This document shows positions 26,508-35,851 of a DNA stretch of 46,343 nt, piece after piece (within the stretch, counting starts at the first letter, position 1; each line of letters begins with the position of its first letter). This stretch comes from an uncultured Selenomonas sp. GTDB taxonomy: Bacteria > Bacillota > Negativicutes > Selenomonadales > Selenomonadaceae. The stretch covers positions 1 to 46,343 of the forward strand of contig CAJOIN010000001.1 in NCBI GenBank assembly GCA_905234515.1. Reading direction: 5' to 3'. A program made the position numbers and the translations under genes. The notes under the pieces are model-generated. The model was given only the letters and a program-made list of their open reading frames with translations, was not told the DNA's origin and did no database searches.

Positions 26508-27230
26508 GTGGGGGATAACTTGCAGGAAGAAACAAAAGCCAAGGTGGAAGCCGACATCAAGGACTGGCATTACCTGGAAGAACTGCCGGATAGCTGCCAC
26601 GGCTTCAATCTTAACCGTGACCAACATATTATTGAGAATATGTATGATTTATACAGCTATACCAACCCACAACTTCACAAAAAAGTCATCATATACTACC
26701 ATGAAGAAACCCACGAATACAAAGTCCGTGTGAAGATAGGTTTGATTGAATTCTGCCGCATTGAGTTCATTACAGCCAAACTTGAGTCCTTTGAACAATT
26801 GCTTCGAGCCCAATTCGAAGGACTATTAAGTGATATGGAGAATTATAATCGGGAGGCTATCGGAAGTATAATCCTAAAAAAAGGCATTGTGGAGTGGGGA
26901 GGAGAAACAGAACTCCCAGCTTCATGTGAAGGTTTTACGCTCTTCATAAAGCCACAAAATCCTGAAAAAATTAACAATGGCTCCTATGTTATAATCAACT
27001 ACGTTGACTTCAGTATCGAAAGTGATTTCACCATTTATTATAACATCTACCGTGATGAATTTTTTGGTGAAGCCCGCATTTGGGACATACCTGATGTCAA
27101 CTACGATTTTGATTCAAATTCCTTAGCTGAACTTTCAGCTAAACTGCAGACATATATGGTTCCACGCCTGCAGGAAATACGTCAACGAGCTGAAAAAGAA
27201 GCTGCTATGAGAGAGAAGGATAAAACTTGA
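26508..27230 (+). CDS. Uncharacterised protein with two tandem related segments
   Basis: GTG 26508 or TTG 26520 start; LPDSCHGF...VIIYYHEETHEYKVRV and LPASCEGF...VIINYVDFSIESDFTIYY look like an internal duplication. Confidence 0.7.
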   Translation: MGDNLQEETKAKVEADIKDWHYLEELPDSCHGFNLNRDQHIIENMYDLYSYTNPQLHKKVIIYYHEETHEYKVRVKIGLIEFCRIEFITAKLESFEQLLRAQFEGLLSDMENYNREAIGSIILKKGIVEWGGETELPASCEGFTLFIKPQNPEKINNGSYVIINYVDFSIESDFTIYYNIYRDEFFGEARIWDIPDVNYDFDSNSLAELSAKLQTYMVPRLQEIRQRAEKEAAMREKDKT

Positions 27231-28228
27231 TTATCATTGATAAAGCTGTTTTGCATATCCTGGATATTAACTCAGGCATGACCATATACTCTGATGAAGA
27301 ATTATCAGTATCAGACAGTATAGAAACCTTCTTGCTAAAACATATAGAAAAAGCATGGAAAAGCCAGGGAGCAAAGCCCGGGACCTTCTATGATGACAGT
27401 TCCTTTCAAGAAAAACTGTCAGGGTATCTTAATGGTGAAATGGATTTCATTTCATTCTCAAAGGATGTTGGACATACCTTTGAAGAAGCCTTTTGCCATG
27501 CAGAGGAAATGGCCTCCGCTGATGTAATAGTAGCAGATGTGCGTATAGACGACCATCGCAAGATAGTCATCTTCAAGTGCAACAGCCACATGGGCTATAT
27601 ACATCAGGTTAATCAGACAGAAAATGGAATAAAAAACGACATTATCAACCATTATTCCATCATGCCTAATTTATCCCAGAAAATGGATGAATTTGCTTTT
27701 ATTGATGTAGGTACAATGGCCATATCTGTAGATGCCAAGCGATATACCATTGATGGAAATTCCATCTTTGTCTTCCCAGAAATTCTTTTAGAGTGTTCCC
27801 TGACTCCATCCCCAAAAGAAGCCATTAAAAGCCTGAATAAAAACGTCAAAAAAGTCGCAGAAGCCTACGGACAAGATGAAGTAACCATAGCTGCCTCAGT
27901 TAAGAACGTTGTGGCAGAAGCCATGGAAAATAATGATGAGTTGGACTTGGCAGCTGTGGGGCAGGAGGTATTCAAAGATAATCCCTCTATGCAGGCAGAT
28001 TTTACAGCTGCTATCCAGGAGGAAGGTTTCGAAAAACCTGTCAAGATGGACCAGGAAGCTACCTTAAAAAAAATGTATAAACACAAGCTAAAAACTGATA
28101 CGGGTATAGAACTTTCTATTCCTACAGATTACTTCGATAACACCGAGTTTGTGGAATTCAATAACAACGAGGATGGCACCTTGTCCATAACCTTGAAACA
28201 TATTTCCAATATTGTAAACCGAAACTAA
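27227..28228 (+). CDS. NdpA/YejK-like 37-kDa nucleoid-associated protein
   Basis: HILDINSGMTIYSDEEL; IVADVRIDDHRKIVIFKCNSHMGYIHQV; TTG start overlapping upstream stop. Confidence 0.75.
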   Translation: MIIIDKAVLHILDINSGMTIYSDEELSVSDSIETFLLKHIEKAWKSQGAKPGTFYDDSSFQEKLSGYLNGEMDFISFSKDVGHTFEEAFCHAEEMASADVIVADVRIDDHRKIVIFKCNSHMGYIHQVNQTENGIKNDIINHYSIMPNLSQKMDEFAFIDVGTMAISVDAKRYTIDGNSIFVFPEILLECSLTPSPKEAIKSLNKNVKKVAEAYGQDEVTIAASVKNVVAEAMENNDELDLAAVGQEVFKDNPSMQADFTAAIQEEGFEKPVKMDQEATLKKMYKHKLKTDTGIELSIPTDYFDNTEFVEFNNNEDGTLSITLKHISNIVNRN

Positions 28229-28252
28229 AAAGATAAAAAAGGAGTTTTATTT

Positions 28253-29497
28253 TTGGCTTTCTCAGAAAAATTATTGGCCCTGAAGCAGGAAGTCCTGCAG
28301 GAATCCACGCCGCTGTTCAAGAGAGTGGAGGAAATCGCCGAAGCAAATACTTTGAAGGTGCTGGATGCCATGCGTGAGTGCAAGGTTTCCGATGCCCACT
28401 TTAATACCACCTCAGGTTATGCCTACGACGATATCGGCCGCAGCAAGCTGGAGGAACTGTATGCCAATATATTTGGTGCCGAGCGGGCCTTGGTGCGTAC
28501 CCAGTTCGTCTCCGGTACCCATGCCTTGGCTACAGTACTATTCGGTATCCTGCGCCCCGGGGATGAGCTGGTATCCATTACCGGCAAACCATATGATACC
28601 ATGCAGACGGTCATCGGCTATGACAATCCATCCCCTGGTTCTTTAAAGGAATTCGGCATCAAGTACAATGAGCTGCCCATGGAAGACGGGAAAGTTGTGG
28701 TTGATAATATCAACCAAGTTGTGGGTACAAATACCAAAATGGTGCTTATCCAACGTTCCCGAGGCTACAGCATGAGAAATCCCTTATCAATTGAGGATAT
28801 AAGGGAAATCACAGCAGAGGTGCACCGCCTCAATCCTGCCTGCATATGCTTCGTAGATAATTGCTATGGAGAATTTGTAGATGTGCTGGAACCAACTCAG
28901 GTTGGGGCTGACATTATGGCAGGCTCCTTAATCAAGAATCCCGGCGGCGGTATTGCCCCTACAGGCGGTTACATAGTCGGTCGCGACAAACTTGTAGAGC
29001 TTGCTTCCTATCGGCTGACGGCGCCGGGCATGGGGGATGAGTTGGGGGCCAGCCTGGCCAACAACCGCCTGCTGTTCCAGGGATTATTCCTGGCACCTCA
29101 TGTAGTCTCCCAGGCGATAAAAGGAGCCATCTTTGCTGCAGGCATGTTTGAGAAACTGGGCTATAAGACTTTACCCTTGGGCAAGGACGTACGTGGAGAT
29201 ATTATCCAGGCCATAGAGCTTGGCTCTGCAGAAAAGCTGATTGCTTTCTGCCAGGGTATACAGAAATATTCACCGGTGGATTCCTTTGCAGCACCGGAGC
29301 CCTGGGACATGCCAGGCTACAAGGACCAAATCATCATGGCAGCAGGCACCTTCGTACAGGGCGCATCCATAGAGTTCAGCGCCGATGGACCTCTTAGAGC
29401 ACCTTACAATGTTTATCTGCAGGGCGGTCTGACCTTTGAGCATGCTGTCATCGGCATCATGGGGGCAGCCCAAGCTATTGAGGATTTGCAGGGCTAA
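28253..29497 (+). CDS. Methionine gamma-lyase family / aluminium resistance-like PLP enzyme
   Basis: HFNTTSGYAYDDIGR; VRTQFVSGTHAL; FVDNCYGEFV; GSLIKNPGGGIAPTGGYI. Confidence 0.88.
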   Translation: MAFSEKLLALKQEVLQESTPLFKRVEEIAEANTLKVLDAMRECKVSDAHFNTTSGYAYDDIGRSKLEELYANIFGAERALVRTQFVSGTHALATVLFGILRPGDELVSITGKPYDTMQTVIGYDNPSPGSLKEFGIKYNELPMEDGKVVVDNINQVVGTNTKMVLIQRSRGYSMRNPLSIEDIREITAEVHRLNPACICFVDNCYGEFVDVLEPTQVGADIMAGSLIKNPGGGIAPTGGYIVGRDKLVELASYRLTAPGMGDELGASLANNRLLFQGLFLAPHVVSQAIKGAIFAAGMFEKLGYKTLPLGKDVRGDIIQAIELGSAEKLIAFCQGIQKYSPVDSFAAPEPWDMPGYKDQIIMAAGTFVQGASIEFSADGPLRAPYNVYLQGGLTFEHAVIGIMGAAQAIEDLQG

Positions 29498-29555
29498 AGC
29501 AAACTCTTGCCATAATTGGGCAAAACTATTAAAATATAACTATAGTCAAGTACGG

Positions 29556-29582
29556 AAGCAGGTTTTAAGGACCTGCTTTTTC
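29556..29582 (+). terminator. Terminator downstream of the PLP enzyme gene
   Basis: AAGCAGGT-N7-ACCTGCTTTTT. Confidence 0.85.
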
Positions 29583-29589
29583 CCCTAAA

Positions 29590-29625
29590 GTTTACTGTGT
29601 TGTATTCCCGTACAACACAGTAAAC
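29590..29625. repeat. Perfect 15-6-15 palindrome upstream of the recombinase gene
   Basis: GTTTACTGTGTTGTA-TTCCCG-TACAACACAGTAAAC. Confidence 0.92.
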
Positions 29626-29671
29626 CATCTGAAGTGGATATCGGTAGTATATTTCCAGCGAGGTTTTATCG

Positions 29672-30733
29672 ATGAAAAAAATGTATGATAATGTCAACCA
29701 CTTTTCTACAGATGAAAAAACTCTAGTTCTGCCAGACGTCGCTTCATCTTCTTTGGCGCATATACCTGCGGCCCAAACCATCACGCCTGACTACTTTGTT
29801 CAGCATTACCATGAATTCTTGCCACGTTACATTGCCAATGGCAATCCCAGCAGCAACACCCTGAAAACCTACTGTTCCTGGATTGACCACTTTATCTGCT
29901 GGTGTCTGGACAACCACCTGCATCCATTAGCTGTAAACGACTACCAAATGCGCCTTTTCCGTGAGTACCTTATACAGGAAAATTACCAACCTGCTACTAA
30001 CCATACTGTTTTCATGTCCATACGTTCCTTCTTTTCCGCTGCCCAGCAGCTGGGACTTATTTCCGCCAATCCTTGCCAGGATGTAAGCATTGCCAGCACC
30101 ACTTCCCACAATCTGCTGAATTTCTACAGCCAAGAACAGATGGTGGAAATCTGCGAATTCTTTGACCAGGAGCCAGATCAATTCATCCGCACCAGGAACA
30201 TCCTTATCCTATATCTCATGGGTGTGGAAGGTCTTCGTAATATTGAGGTTCACAGGCTTTGCCGTGAGGACGTCCGCTGGGATATTAAGGTTATCATGAT
30301 TCGAGGCAAGGGTGCCGCAGGCCGCCTGGACCCTATCTATCCCTGCTCTGAGACCTTCGATATTCTCAAAGCCTATATAGATGCCATCCCAACAGACAAG
30401 CCAATCAAAAAGGAGGGTTCCCTCACCCCCCTTATTCTCTCCGATTCACACAACAACGAACTGGGCCGTATTTCCCGCAACGGCCTGCGCTATATTATGA
30501 ACAAAGCCCTGAAGATAACCGGCTTGAAACAACAGGGCCAGACCTGCCACATCTTCCGCCACAGTTGCGGCACCAACCTGTATCAGCAGACAAAAGACCT
30601 CCGCGTGGTACAGGATACCCTCCGCCACCGTGACCCCAAGATTACAGCCCGTTATGCCCATGTCAATCAACAGCTGAACAACCGCGTCACTTCAGGACTG
30701 TCTTTAAGGCGCCGGGAAGAACAGAACGATTGA
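29672..30733 (+). CDS. Tyrosine recombinase/integrase (Xer-like)
   Basis: N-terminal core-binding domain; catalytic GLRNIEVHRL (R), RGKGAAGR (K), HIFRHSCGTNLYQQ (HxxR), LRHRDPKITARYAHV (H...Y). Confidence 0.9.
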   Translation: MKKMYDNVNHFSTDEKTLVLPDVASSSLAHIPAAQTITPDYFVQHYHEFLPRYIANGNPSSNTLKTYCSWIDHFICWCLDNHLHPLAVNDYQMRLFREYLIQENYQPATNHTVFMSIRSFFSAAQQLGLISANPCQDVSIASTTSHNLLNFYSQEQMVEICEFFDQEPDQFIRTRNILILYLMGVEGLRNIEVHRLCREDVRWDIKVIMIRGKGAAGRLDPIYPCSETFDILKAYIDAIPTDKPIKKEGSLTPLILSDSHNNELGRISRNGLRYIMNKALKITGLKQQGQTCHIFRHSCGTNLYQQTKDLRVVQDTLRHRDPKITARYAHVNQQLNNRVTSGLSLRRREEQND

Positions 30734-30778
30734 CTTCCTGTTCATGCTTTCGTATTATCATGGCCTGCCAATTAACAT

Positions 30779-31354
30779 TTATCCTCTGGCATATTCGTAT
30801 CCATCCACCACAATATCAAGTTTCCCGGTTCGTGGGTGGAAGATCAACCCATGCACTGGCACGTCGGTGGGAATCAAGGGGTTCAGCCTGATGGCTTCAA
30901 CTGTATCCAGCACATTCTGCTCCGGATGCTGGAATTCGTCTGCCCATTCCCTCAGCTCTTTGGCTATCATGTGGATAGCCTCTTTAGGAACGCCCCGTGA
31001 CAGCATAGCTTCGGTAAGGCTCTTAGAGGTAGTCTTAGCCATGCCACACTCATGGTGGCCTATGACCAGGATTTCCTTCACCCCCAGTTCATAGATACAA
31101 ACCATCAGGCTGCGAATAGTGCCGTCGAAAACGCCTGTCACAGAATTTCCCGCTGTCTTGATGACCTTAGCATCCCCCCTAGCTAATCCCAAGGCTTGCT
31201 CCAGGAAATTAACCAATCTCGTATCCATACAAGTGATGATAGCCACCTGCTTTTGTGGCAGCTTGCTCTGATGATGATCCTCCTGGGTATAATCATTGGG
31301 AGGTGAAGCACAAAAAGATGCATTGACAGACATAATATCCTGAAGCACAGACAT
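30779..31354 (-). CDS. Beta-class carbonic anhydrase
   Basis: ITCMDTRL (C..D.R), IKTAGN, VIGHHECGMAK (HxxC); SD aaggaggg. Confidence 0.92.
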   Translation of the reverse strand: MSVLQDIMSVNASFCASPPNDYTQEDHHQSKLPQKQVAIITCMDTRLVNFLEQALGLARGDAKVIKTAGNSVTGVFDGTIRSLMVCIYELGVKEILVIGHHECGMAKTTSKSLTEAMLSRGVPKEAIHMIAKELREWADEFQHPEQNVLDTVEAIRLNPLIPTDVPVHGLIFHPRTGKLDIVVDGYEYARG

Positions 31355-31444
31355 GGCATTACCCTCCTTAATGCAGAAATATAGCAGAATTTCAAACCTT
31401 TACTATACTACGTTATCAGTCCTTAAATACTTCCACGCCATAAA

Positions 31445-31487
31445 CAAAAACTCCTTCCAAACACCCTGCTATGGTGTCCGAAAGGAG
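31445..31487 (-). terminator. Terminator at the end of the cobalamin operon
   Basis: On - strand CTCCTTTCGGACACC-ATAGCAG-GGTGTTTGGAAGGAG-TTTTTGTTT. Confidence 0.88.
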
Positions 31488-31494
31488 AACTCAC

Positions 31495-32235
31495 TCAAAA
31501 TAATTTCGAGAAGAAAAATACTAACAAGACTGCAGTTTCCGTCAGAAGCTCAGCTGCACCATAAACATCTCCCGTAACGCCGCCCAGCTTGCTACAGGCC
31601 TGGTGTCCAAAACAAAAAGCCGTCAAAAGTCCTATAACTAAAGCTGATATAGCCACCAATCCCCAGGGAACAACCACAATACAAGTAAAGGCCCCCGCCA
31701 TCAGGAGGGTCTTTTTATCTGCCATTTCCGAAAAAGCCTTCCCCATCCCTTCCGGGCGGGCGTAAGGAAACGAGGCAATAACCATAACCATGGCCATACG
31801 TCCTATCACAGGCATGACAAACATTCCTGCCATAGCTTGCTCTAAAGAAAGCTCATTTATCAGAGACCACTGGAAAAGCAGCAGACACATGGCAGCTAAG
31901 GCGCCATAGGAGCCCACCCGACTGTCCTTCATTATCTCCAGCATTCTCTCCCGGCTGCGCCCCGACAGCAAACCATCCATGGTATCCATAAAACCGTCAT
32001 AATGGAGGCCTCCCGTCAGCGCAATGGTCATAATCAACAGCAATGTACCAGTGATGGCAGAGGGACCCAAATAATTAAGCAACAAAAAAGCTGCTGCCAT
32101 ATAAATACAGCCAAGGACCAACCCTACCAAAGGAAAGAATCTGGTGGACCGGCCAAAATCCTCAGCTGTCCAATTATCCTGTTTGACAAAGTGAAGCCTT
32201 GTCAGGAACTGCAGCGCCACGAAAAACAATCGCAC
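31495..32235 (-). CDS. cobS: Adenosylcobinamide-GDP ribazoletransferase
   Basis: RLFFVALQFLTRLHF; GGLHYDGFMDTMDGLLSGRSRERMLEIMKDSRVGSYG; GTG 32235 preferred (SD ggggg), ATG 32268 alternative. Confidence 0.92.
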   Translation of the reverse strand: MRLFFVALQFLTRLHFVKQDNWTAEDFGRSTRFFPLVGLVLGCIYMAAAFLLLNYLGPSAITGTLLLIMTIALTGGLHYDGFMDTMDGLLSGRSRERMLEIMKDSRVGSYGALAAMCLLLFQWSLINELSLEQAMAGMFVMPVIGRMAMVMVIASFPYARPEGMGKAFSEMADKKTLLMAGAFTCIVVVPWGLVAISALVIGLLTAFCFGHQACSKLGGVTGDVYGAAELLTETAVLLVFFFSKLF

Positions 32236-32295
32236 GAGACATAATCCCCCCAAAAAAATCAGTCGCATAAAAAAAGCTAGCTACAACTTTGTCCC

Positions 32296-33252
32296 TTAAT
32301 ACAGGCTGAAGCCCATGCAACGGAAAATAAGATAAAAACCTATAAGATATAAGACCGTCGCCGTATACATCATGCGGATGCATTCCATTATATGCTTGGG
32401 GGCCGTCATCTCAATTACATCCCCCATGTAGGCACGGAAGGATTTTTTTCCGAAATAAGAGTTAACTCCACCTAAGCGTATATGCAGTGCCCCTGCCACC
32501 GTGGCCTCGGCATAACCGCCATTGGGACTTGGATGCTTATCCGCATCACGTTTCATCACCTCAAGGGCATGACGGGCATCAAACCCCAGCAGCCAGGCGC
32601 TGATGATAAAGAGCACTGCCGTAATGCGGGCAGGAATCAACCCTAGAGCATCATCCAACCTGGCAGCCGCCCGTCCAAAGTAGAGGTATTTTTCGTTCTT
32701 ATACCCCAACATGGAATCCATGGTATTGGCAGCCCGATAGAGCACCGCCAGAGGCACGCCACCAATGGCAAAATAGAACAAGGGAGCGATGATACCGTCA
32801 ACAGTGTTTTCTGCAATAGTCTCCACTGTGGCCCTGGATACTTCATCCTCGCTCAATTCCTCCGTATCCCTGCCTACAATCCATCCTACTTTGCGCCTGG
32901 CCTCTGCCAAATCACCCACCACCAGCAGGCCGTAAATCTCTTTACCTGCCTTGGCCAGGCTCTTGGGAGAAATCATAAAGGAAAGGATAAGGGCTCCCAC
33001 CATGGCGCTTCCCCAGCCTGGTAGATAGTAAGAGAAGTGCATCAAGGCCGCCGCCACGTCGTAGCTTATCAGCAGGACAATTATTACCAGCATGGCGCCC
33101 ATGGCAAATTTTTTGCCATCACTATCCGTACCGCGGTAAAAAAAACGTTCTAAAAGGGAAATCAGTTTCCCCATCAGCACCACCGGATGCCATTTGCTAT
33201 TGGGATCGCCTATGATGGTATCGAAAAGGAATGCACAAATAGCCGTCAGCAT
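32296..33252 (-). CDS. cbiB: Adenosylcobinamide-phosphate synthase
   Basis: FDTIIGDPNSKWHPVVLMGKLI; SRATVETIAENTVDGIIAPLFY; RAANTMDSMLGYKNEKY. Confidence 0.94.
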   Translation of the reverse strand: MLTAICAFLFDTIIGDPNSKWHPVVLMGKLISLLERFFYRGTDSDGKKFAMGAMLVIIVLLISYDVAAALMHFSYYLPGWGSAMVGALILSFMISPKSLAKAGKEIYGLLVVGDLAEARRKVGWIVGRDTEELSEDEVSRATVETIAENTVDGIIAPLFYFAIGGVPLAVLYRAANTMDSMLGYKNEKYLYFGRAAARLDDALGLIPARITAVLFIISAWLLGFDARHALEVMKRDADKHPSPNGGYAEATVAGALHIRLGGVNSYFGKKSFRAYMGDVIEMTAPKHIMECIRMMYTATVLYLIGFYLIFRCMGFSLY

Positions 33253-34796
33253 ATATCCTCCCCGTTCCCATCCATGATGGCCTCCAGTTTCTTCATATCC
33301 AGGCTGCCAGCCACCGTTTCAGCCAGCCTGTCGTAGGCAGCTTCCTTGGCCTTGTACTGATTGCGCTGTTCCTGTAGAGGCTCCCAACCGCGTTTTTTAC
33401 GCAGCACATTGAGAAGCTGACGCCTGAATCCGTCGTGGTCAAAGATACCGTGAACATATGTGCCAAGAACCATGCCATCGGCACTCACAGCCCCATCGGC
33501 TTCATTTGCATCCCTTCCTCCCATTGAAAGAATGCGGAAGGGATGTATTGTCTCAGCTGTAAAATCAGTTTGCCCCATGTGAATCTCATAGCCTGGCATG
33601 TCATCTGCCTGCAAGGAGCTTGATTCCGTGATATAACTCAAGCACTCACACCGGCATTTTACCTGGGTCAGCAGCTTCTCCGGGGAAAAGGTGGTAATGA
33701 TTGGCAGCAGCCCCATGCCAACCACTTCATCGTGGACAGATTCCGTATGATGTGGGTCACGTATCTTTTCTCCCAGCATCTGATAGCCGCCACAAATTCC
33801 CCAAAGGGGTGTCCCGGCCTGCACCTTTGCCTTGACAGCCTGCTCCAATCCACACTCCCTCAAATGGAGCAAATCCTCTGTAGTGTTCTTGGAGCCAGGC
33901 AGCAGGATGAGATCAGGCTCACCCAATCCTTCAACATCCTGTACATAATAAAGGTCAACATCAGGCTCCGCCGCCAAGCTGGAAAAATCCGTGAAATTGG
34001 AAATCTTAGGAGTCTGTATCACTGCCAAACGCAGCTTGTCACCGTCTTCATGGGGAGCTGCCTGCTTTTCCTCCAATGAAACTGAATCCTCATCATCTAT
34101 GCCCAGCTCGTCTATATGGGGAACCACCCCCAGCACCGGCTTGCCAGTTTTCTTCTCCAAAAATTCTATGGCCGGAGTCAACAGGGAAATATCCCCCCTG
34201 AACTTATTGATGACCAGCCCCTTTACCAGGGCACGCTCATCCTCATCCAATAGTTCCAGGGTACCCACCAGAGATGCCAACGCTCCCCCTCTGTCAATAT
34301 CAGCAATGAGCAGCACAGGAGCCTGCAGATGCTTGGCCACCCTCATATTAACAATATCATTGGCCTTAAGGTTCACTTCTGCCGGACTGCCTGCTCCCTC
34401 AATCACCAGCACCTCATAGTTCTGCTGCAGACGCTCCAAAGCCTCAGTAACAGCTGAAAAAGCCTTCAGTGAATAACCGGTATGATATTCCCTGGCGCTC
34501 ATGTTCCCCAAGGGACGTCCGTTAATAATGACCTGGGAGCAGGAATTTCCTGTAGGCTTCAGAAGTACAGGATTCATATCCACCATGGGTTCCAGCCCAG
34601 CCGCCTCTGCCTGGGCTACCTGTGCCCTGCCCATTTCCAGTCCTTCACGGGTCACATAAGAGTTCAAAGCCATATTCTGAGCCTTGAAAGGCACAACCTT
34701 CAGCCCCTGCTGATGAAAGATACGGCATAGAGCTGTAGTAATGATACTCTTGCCCACATGGGAACTGGTGCCCATCAGCATGATGCTTTTAGCCAT
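33246..34796 (-). CDS. cobQ: Cobyric acid synthase
   Basis: KSIMLMGTSSHVGKSIITTALCRIF; PFKAQNMALNS; WGICGGYQMLG; ATG 34796 with SD. Confidence 0.95.
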   Translation of the reverse strand: MAKSIMLMGTSSHVGKSIITTALCRIFHQQGLKVVPFKAQNMALNSYVTREGLEMGRAQVAQAEAAGLEPMVDMNPVLLKPTGNSCSQVIINGRPLGNMSAREYHTGYSLKAFSAVTEALERLQQNYEVLVIEGAGSPAEVNLKANDIVNMRVAKHLQAPVLLIADIDRGGALASLVGTLELLDEDERALVKGLVINKFRGDISLLTPAIEFLEKKTGKPVLGVVPHIDELGIDDEDSVSLEEKQAAPHEDGDKLRLAVIQTPKISNFTDFSSLAAEPDVDLYYVQDVEGLGEPDLILLPGSKNTTEDLLHLRECGLEQAVKAKVQAGTPLWGICGGYQMLGEKIRDPHHTESVHDEVVGMGLLPIITTFSPEKLLTQVKCRCECLSYITESSSLQADDMPGYEIHMGQTDFTAETIHPFRILSMGGRDANEADGAVSADGMVLGTYVHGIFDHDGFRRQLLNVLRKKRGWEPLQEQRNQYKAKEAAYDRLAETVAGSLDMKKLEAIMDGNGEDIC

Positions 34797-34866
34797 GAAA
34801 TAAACCTCCAATAGTTGTATGTTTTAACGCCAGTGATTAAAAAACTTGCTGCATCTGTCCTATCTT

Positions 34867-35181
34867 TCAGGTCGCTTCTTCGTCTATGGCTTCCAAAAGG
34901 AAACTAACAGGACGAAAGCCATCATTACAGGAAATCATGGCTGAGCGGGGATTTTTCATCCAGCCATCATAGAAATTCTCTGCACCATGAGCCAGTCCCA
35001 TGACAAAGGGAGACATGGATTCCCAGGCACTTTCACAAAGACCTGCAGGCCGTTGCCAGCCATTGGCGATGAATACAGCGCCTTCCTGAACATCGCAGGC
35101 ATGTTCTATAGGATTTTCATACTCCGCCATCAAATCAGAATAACAAGCCTTACGCATAACGGTTATCCGCACTTTTTTCAT
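34867..35181 (-). CDS. Small conserved protein of TIGR04076-like type
   Basis: KKVRITVMRKACYSDLMAEY...GLCESAWESMSPFVMGLAHGAENFYDGWMKNPRSAMISCNDGFRPVSFLLEAI. Confidence 0.75.
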   Translation of the reverse strand: MKKVRITVMRKACYSDLMAEYENPIEHACDVQEGAVFIANGWQRPAGLCESAWESMSPFVMGLAHGAENFYDGWMKNPRSAMISCNDGFRPVSFLLEAIDEEAT

Positions 35182-35197
35182 ACCACTGCCTCCTGCT

Positions 35198-35851
35198 TCA
35201 GGTCAGGCTGTCTGACTGTCCCAAATCAAGCTCTGCTGCTGCTTCAGCCTTGAGCCCCATTTTTTTCAAGTTCACAGCCTGGCCGCAAGCTGTCAAGTAG
35301 ACGGCCTCTGCAGCGTCCGCCAGTTGCTGGTTCAGCAGCCCTGACAAGTCACGGTAAAGCCTTGCTAGATGGTTCTCAGGCACAATTCCCGCCCCCACTT
35401 CATTGGTAACCACGACCAAAGCCCTGGCTCTGGTCATGGCAGAAACTACCGACAGCAGTCTTTCCGCCATAGCCTGTATTTGCTTGTATAATCCCTTCTC
35501 ATGCTGCAATTCTTCTTCACTGCAGCTGCAAAGGAAATTGCTCAGATAGAGCGTCAGGCAATCAAAGAGAATGACGTCAAAGTTTTCACCTGTCTCACGC
35601 AGAGCGGCCAAAACAGCTTCTTCTGTAGGTGCCTCAAAGGTCTGCCACCCCTGGGGGCGGCGCTCCCTATGTCTTTGCACCCTGTATTTCATCTCTTCGT
35701 CGTAAACTTGAGCAGTGGCGATGTAAGCCACCCTGCCCTCCAAAGAAGCTGCCTTGGCATAAGCTTCTGCAAAGGCGGATTTCCCTGAGCGAGCTCCACC
35801 TGTTATCAGGATAAGTTTTGTCCTTGCAACTTTCAGTGGCTTTTTTTCCAT
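35198..35851 (-). CDS. cobU: Bifunctional adenosylcobinamide kinase / adenosylcobinamide-phosphate guanylyltransferase
   Basis: LILITGGARSGKSAFAE; YIATAQVYDEEMKYRVQRHRERRPQGWQTFE; VTNEVGAGIVPENHLARLYRD. Confidence 0.94.
   Translation of the reverse strand: MEKKPLKVARTKLILITGGARSGKSAFAEAYAKAASLEGRVAYIATAQVYDEEMKYRVQRHRERRPQGWQTFEAPTEEAVLAALRETGENFDVILFDCLTLYLSNFLCSCSEEELQHEKGLYKQIQAMAERLLSVVSAMTRARALVVVTNEVGAGIVPENHLARLYRDLSGLLNQQLADAAEAVYLTACGQAVNLKKMGLKAEAAAELDLGQSDSLT

Noticed and set aside
29672-30733. Recombinase as the integrase of a prophage or ICE
   Set aside because: No phage, conjugation or cargo genes nearby and no tRNA or att repeats seen; a solitary Xer-like role fits better.
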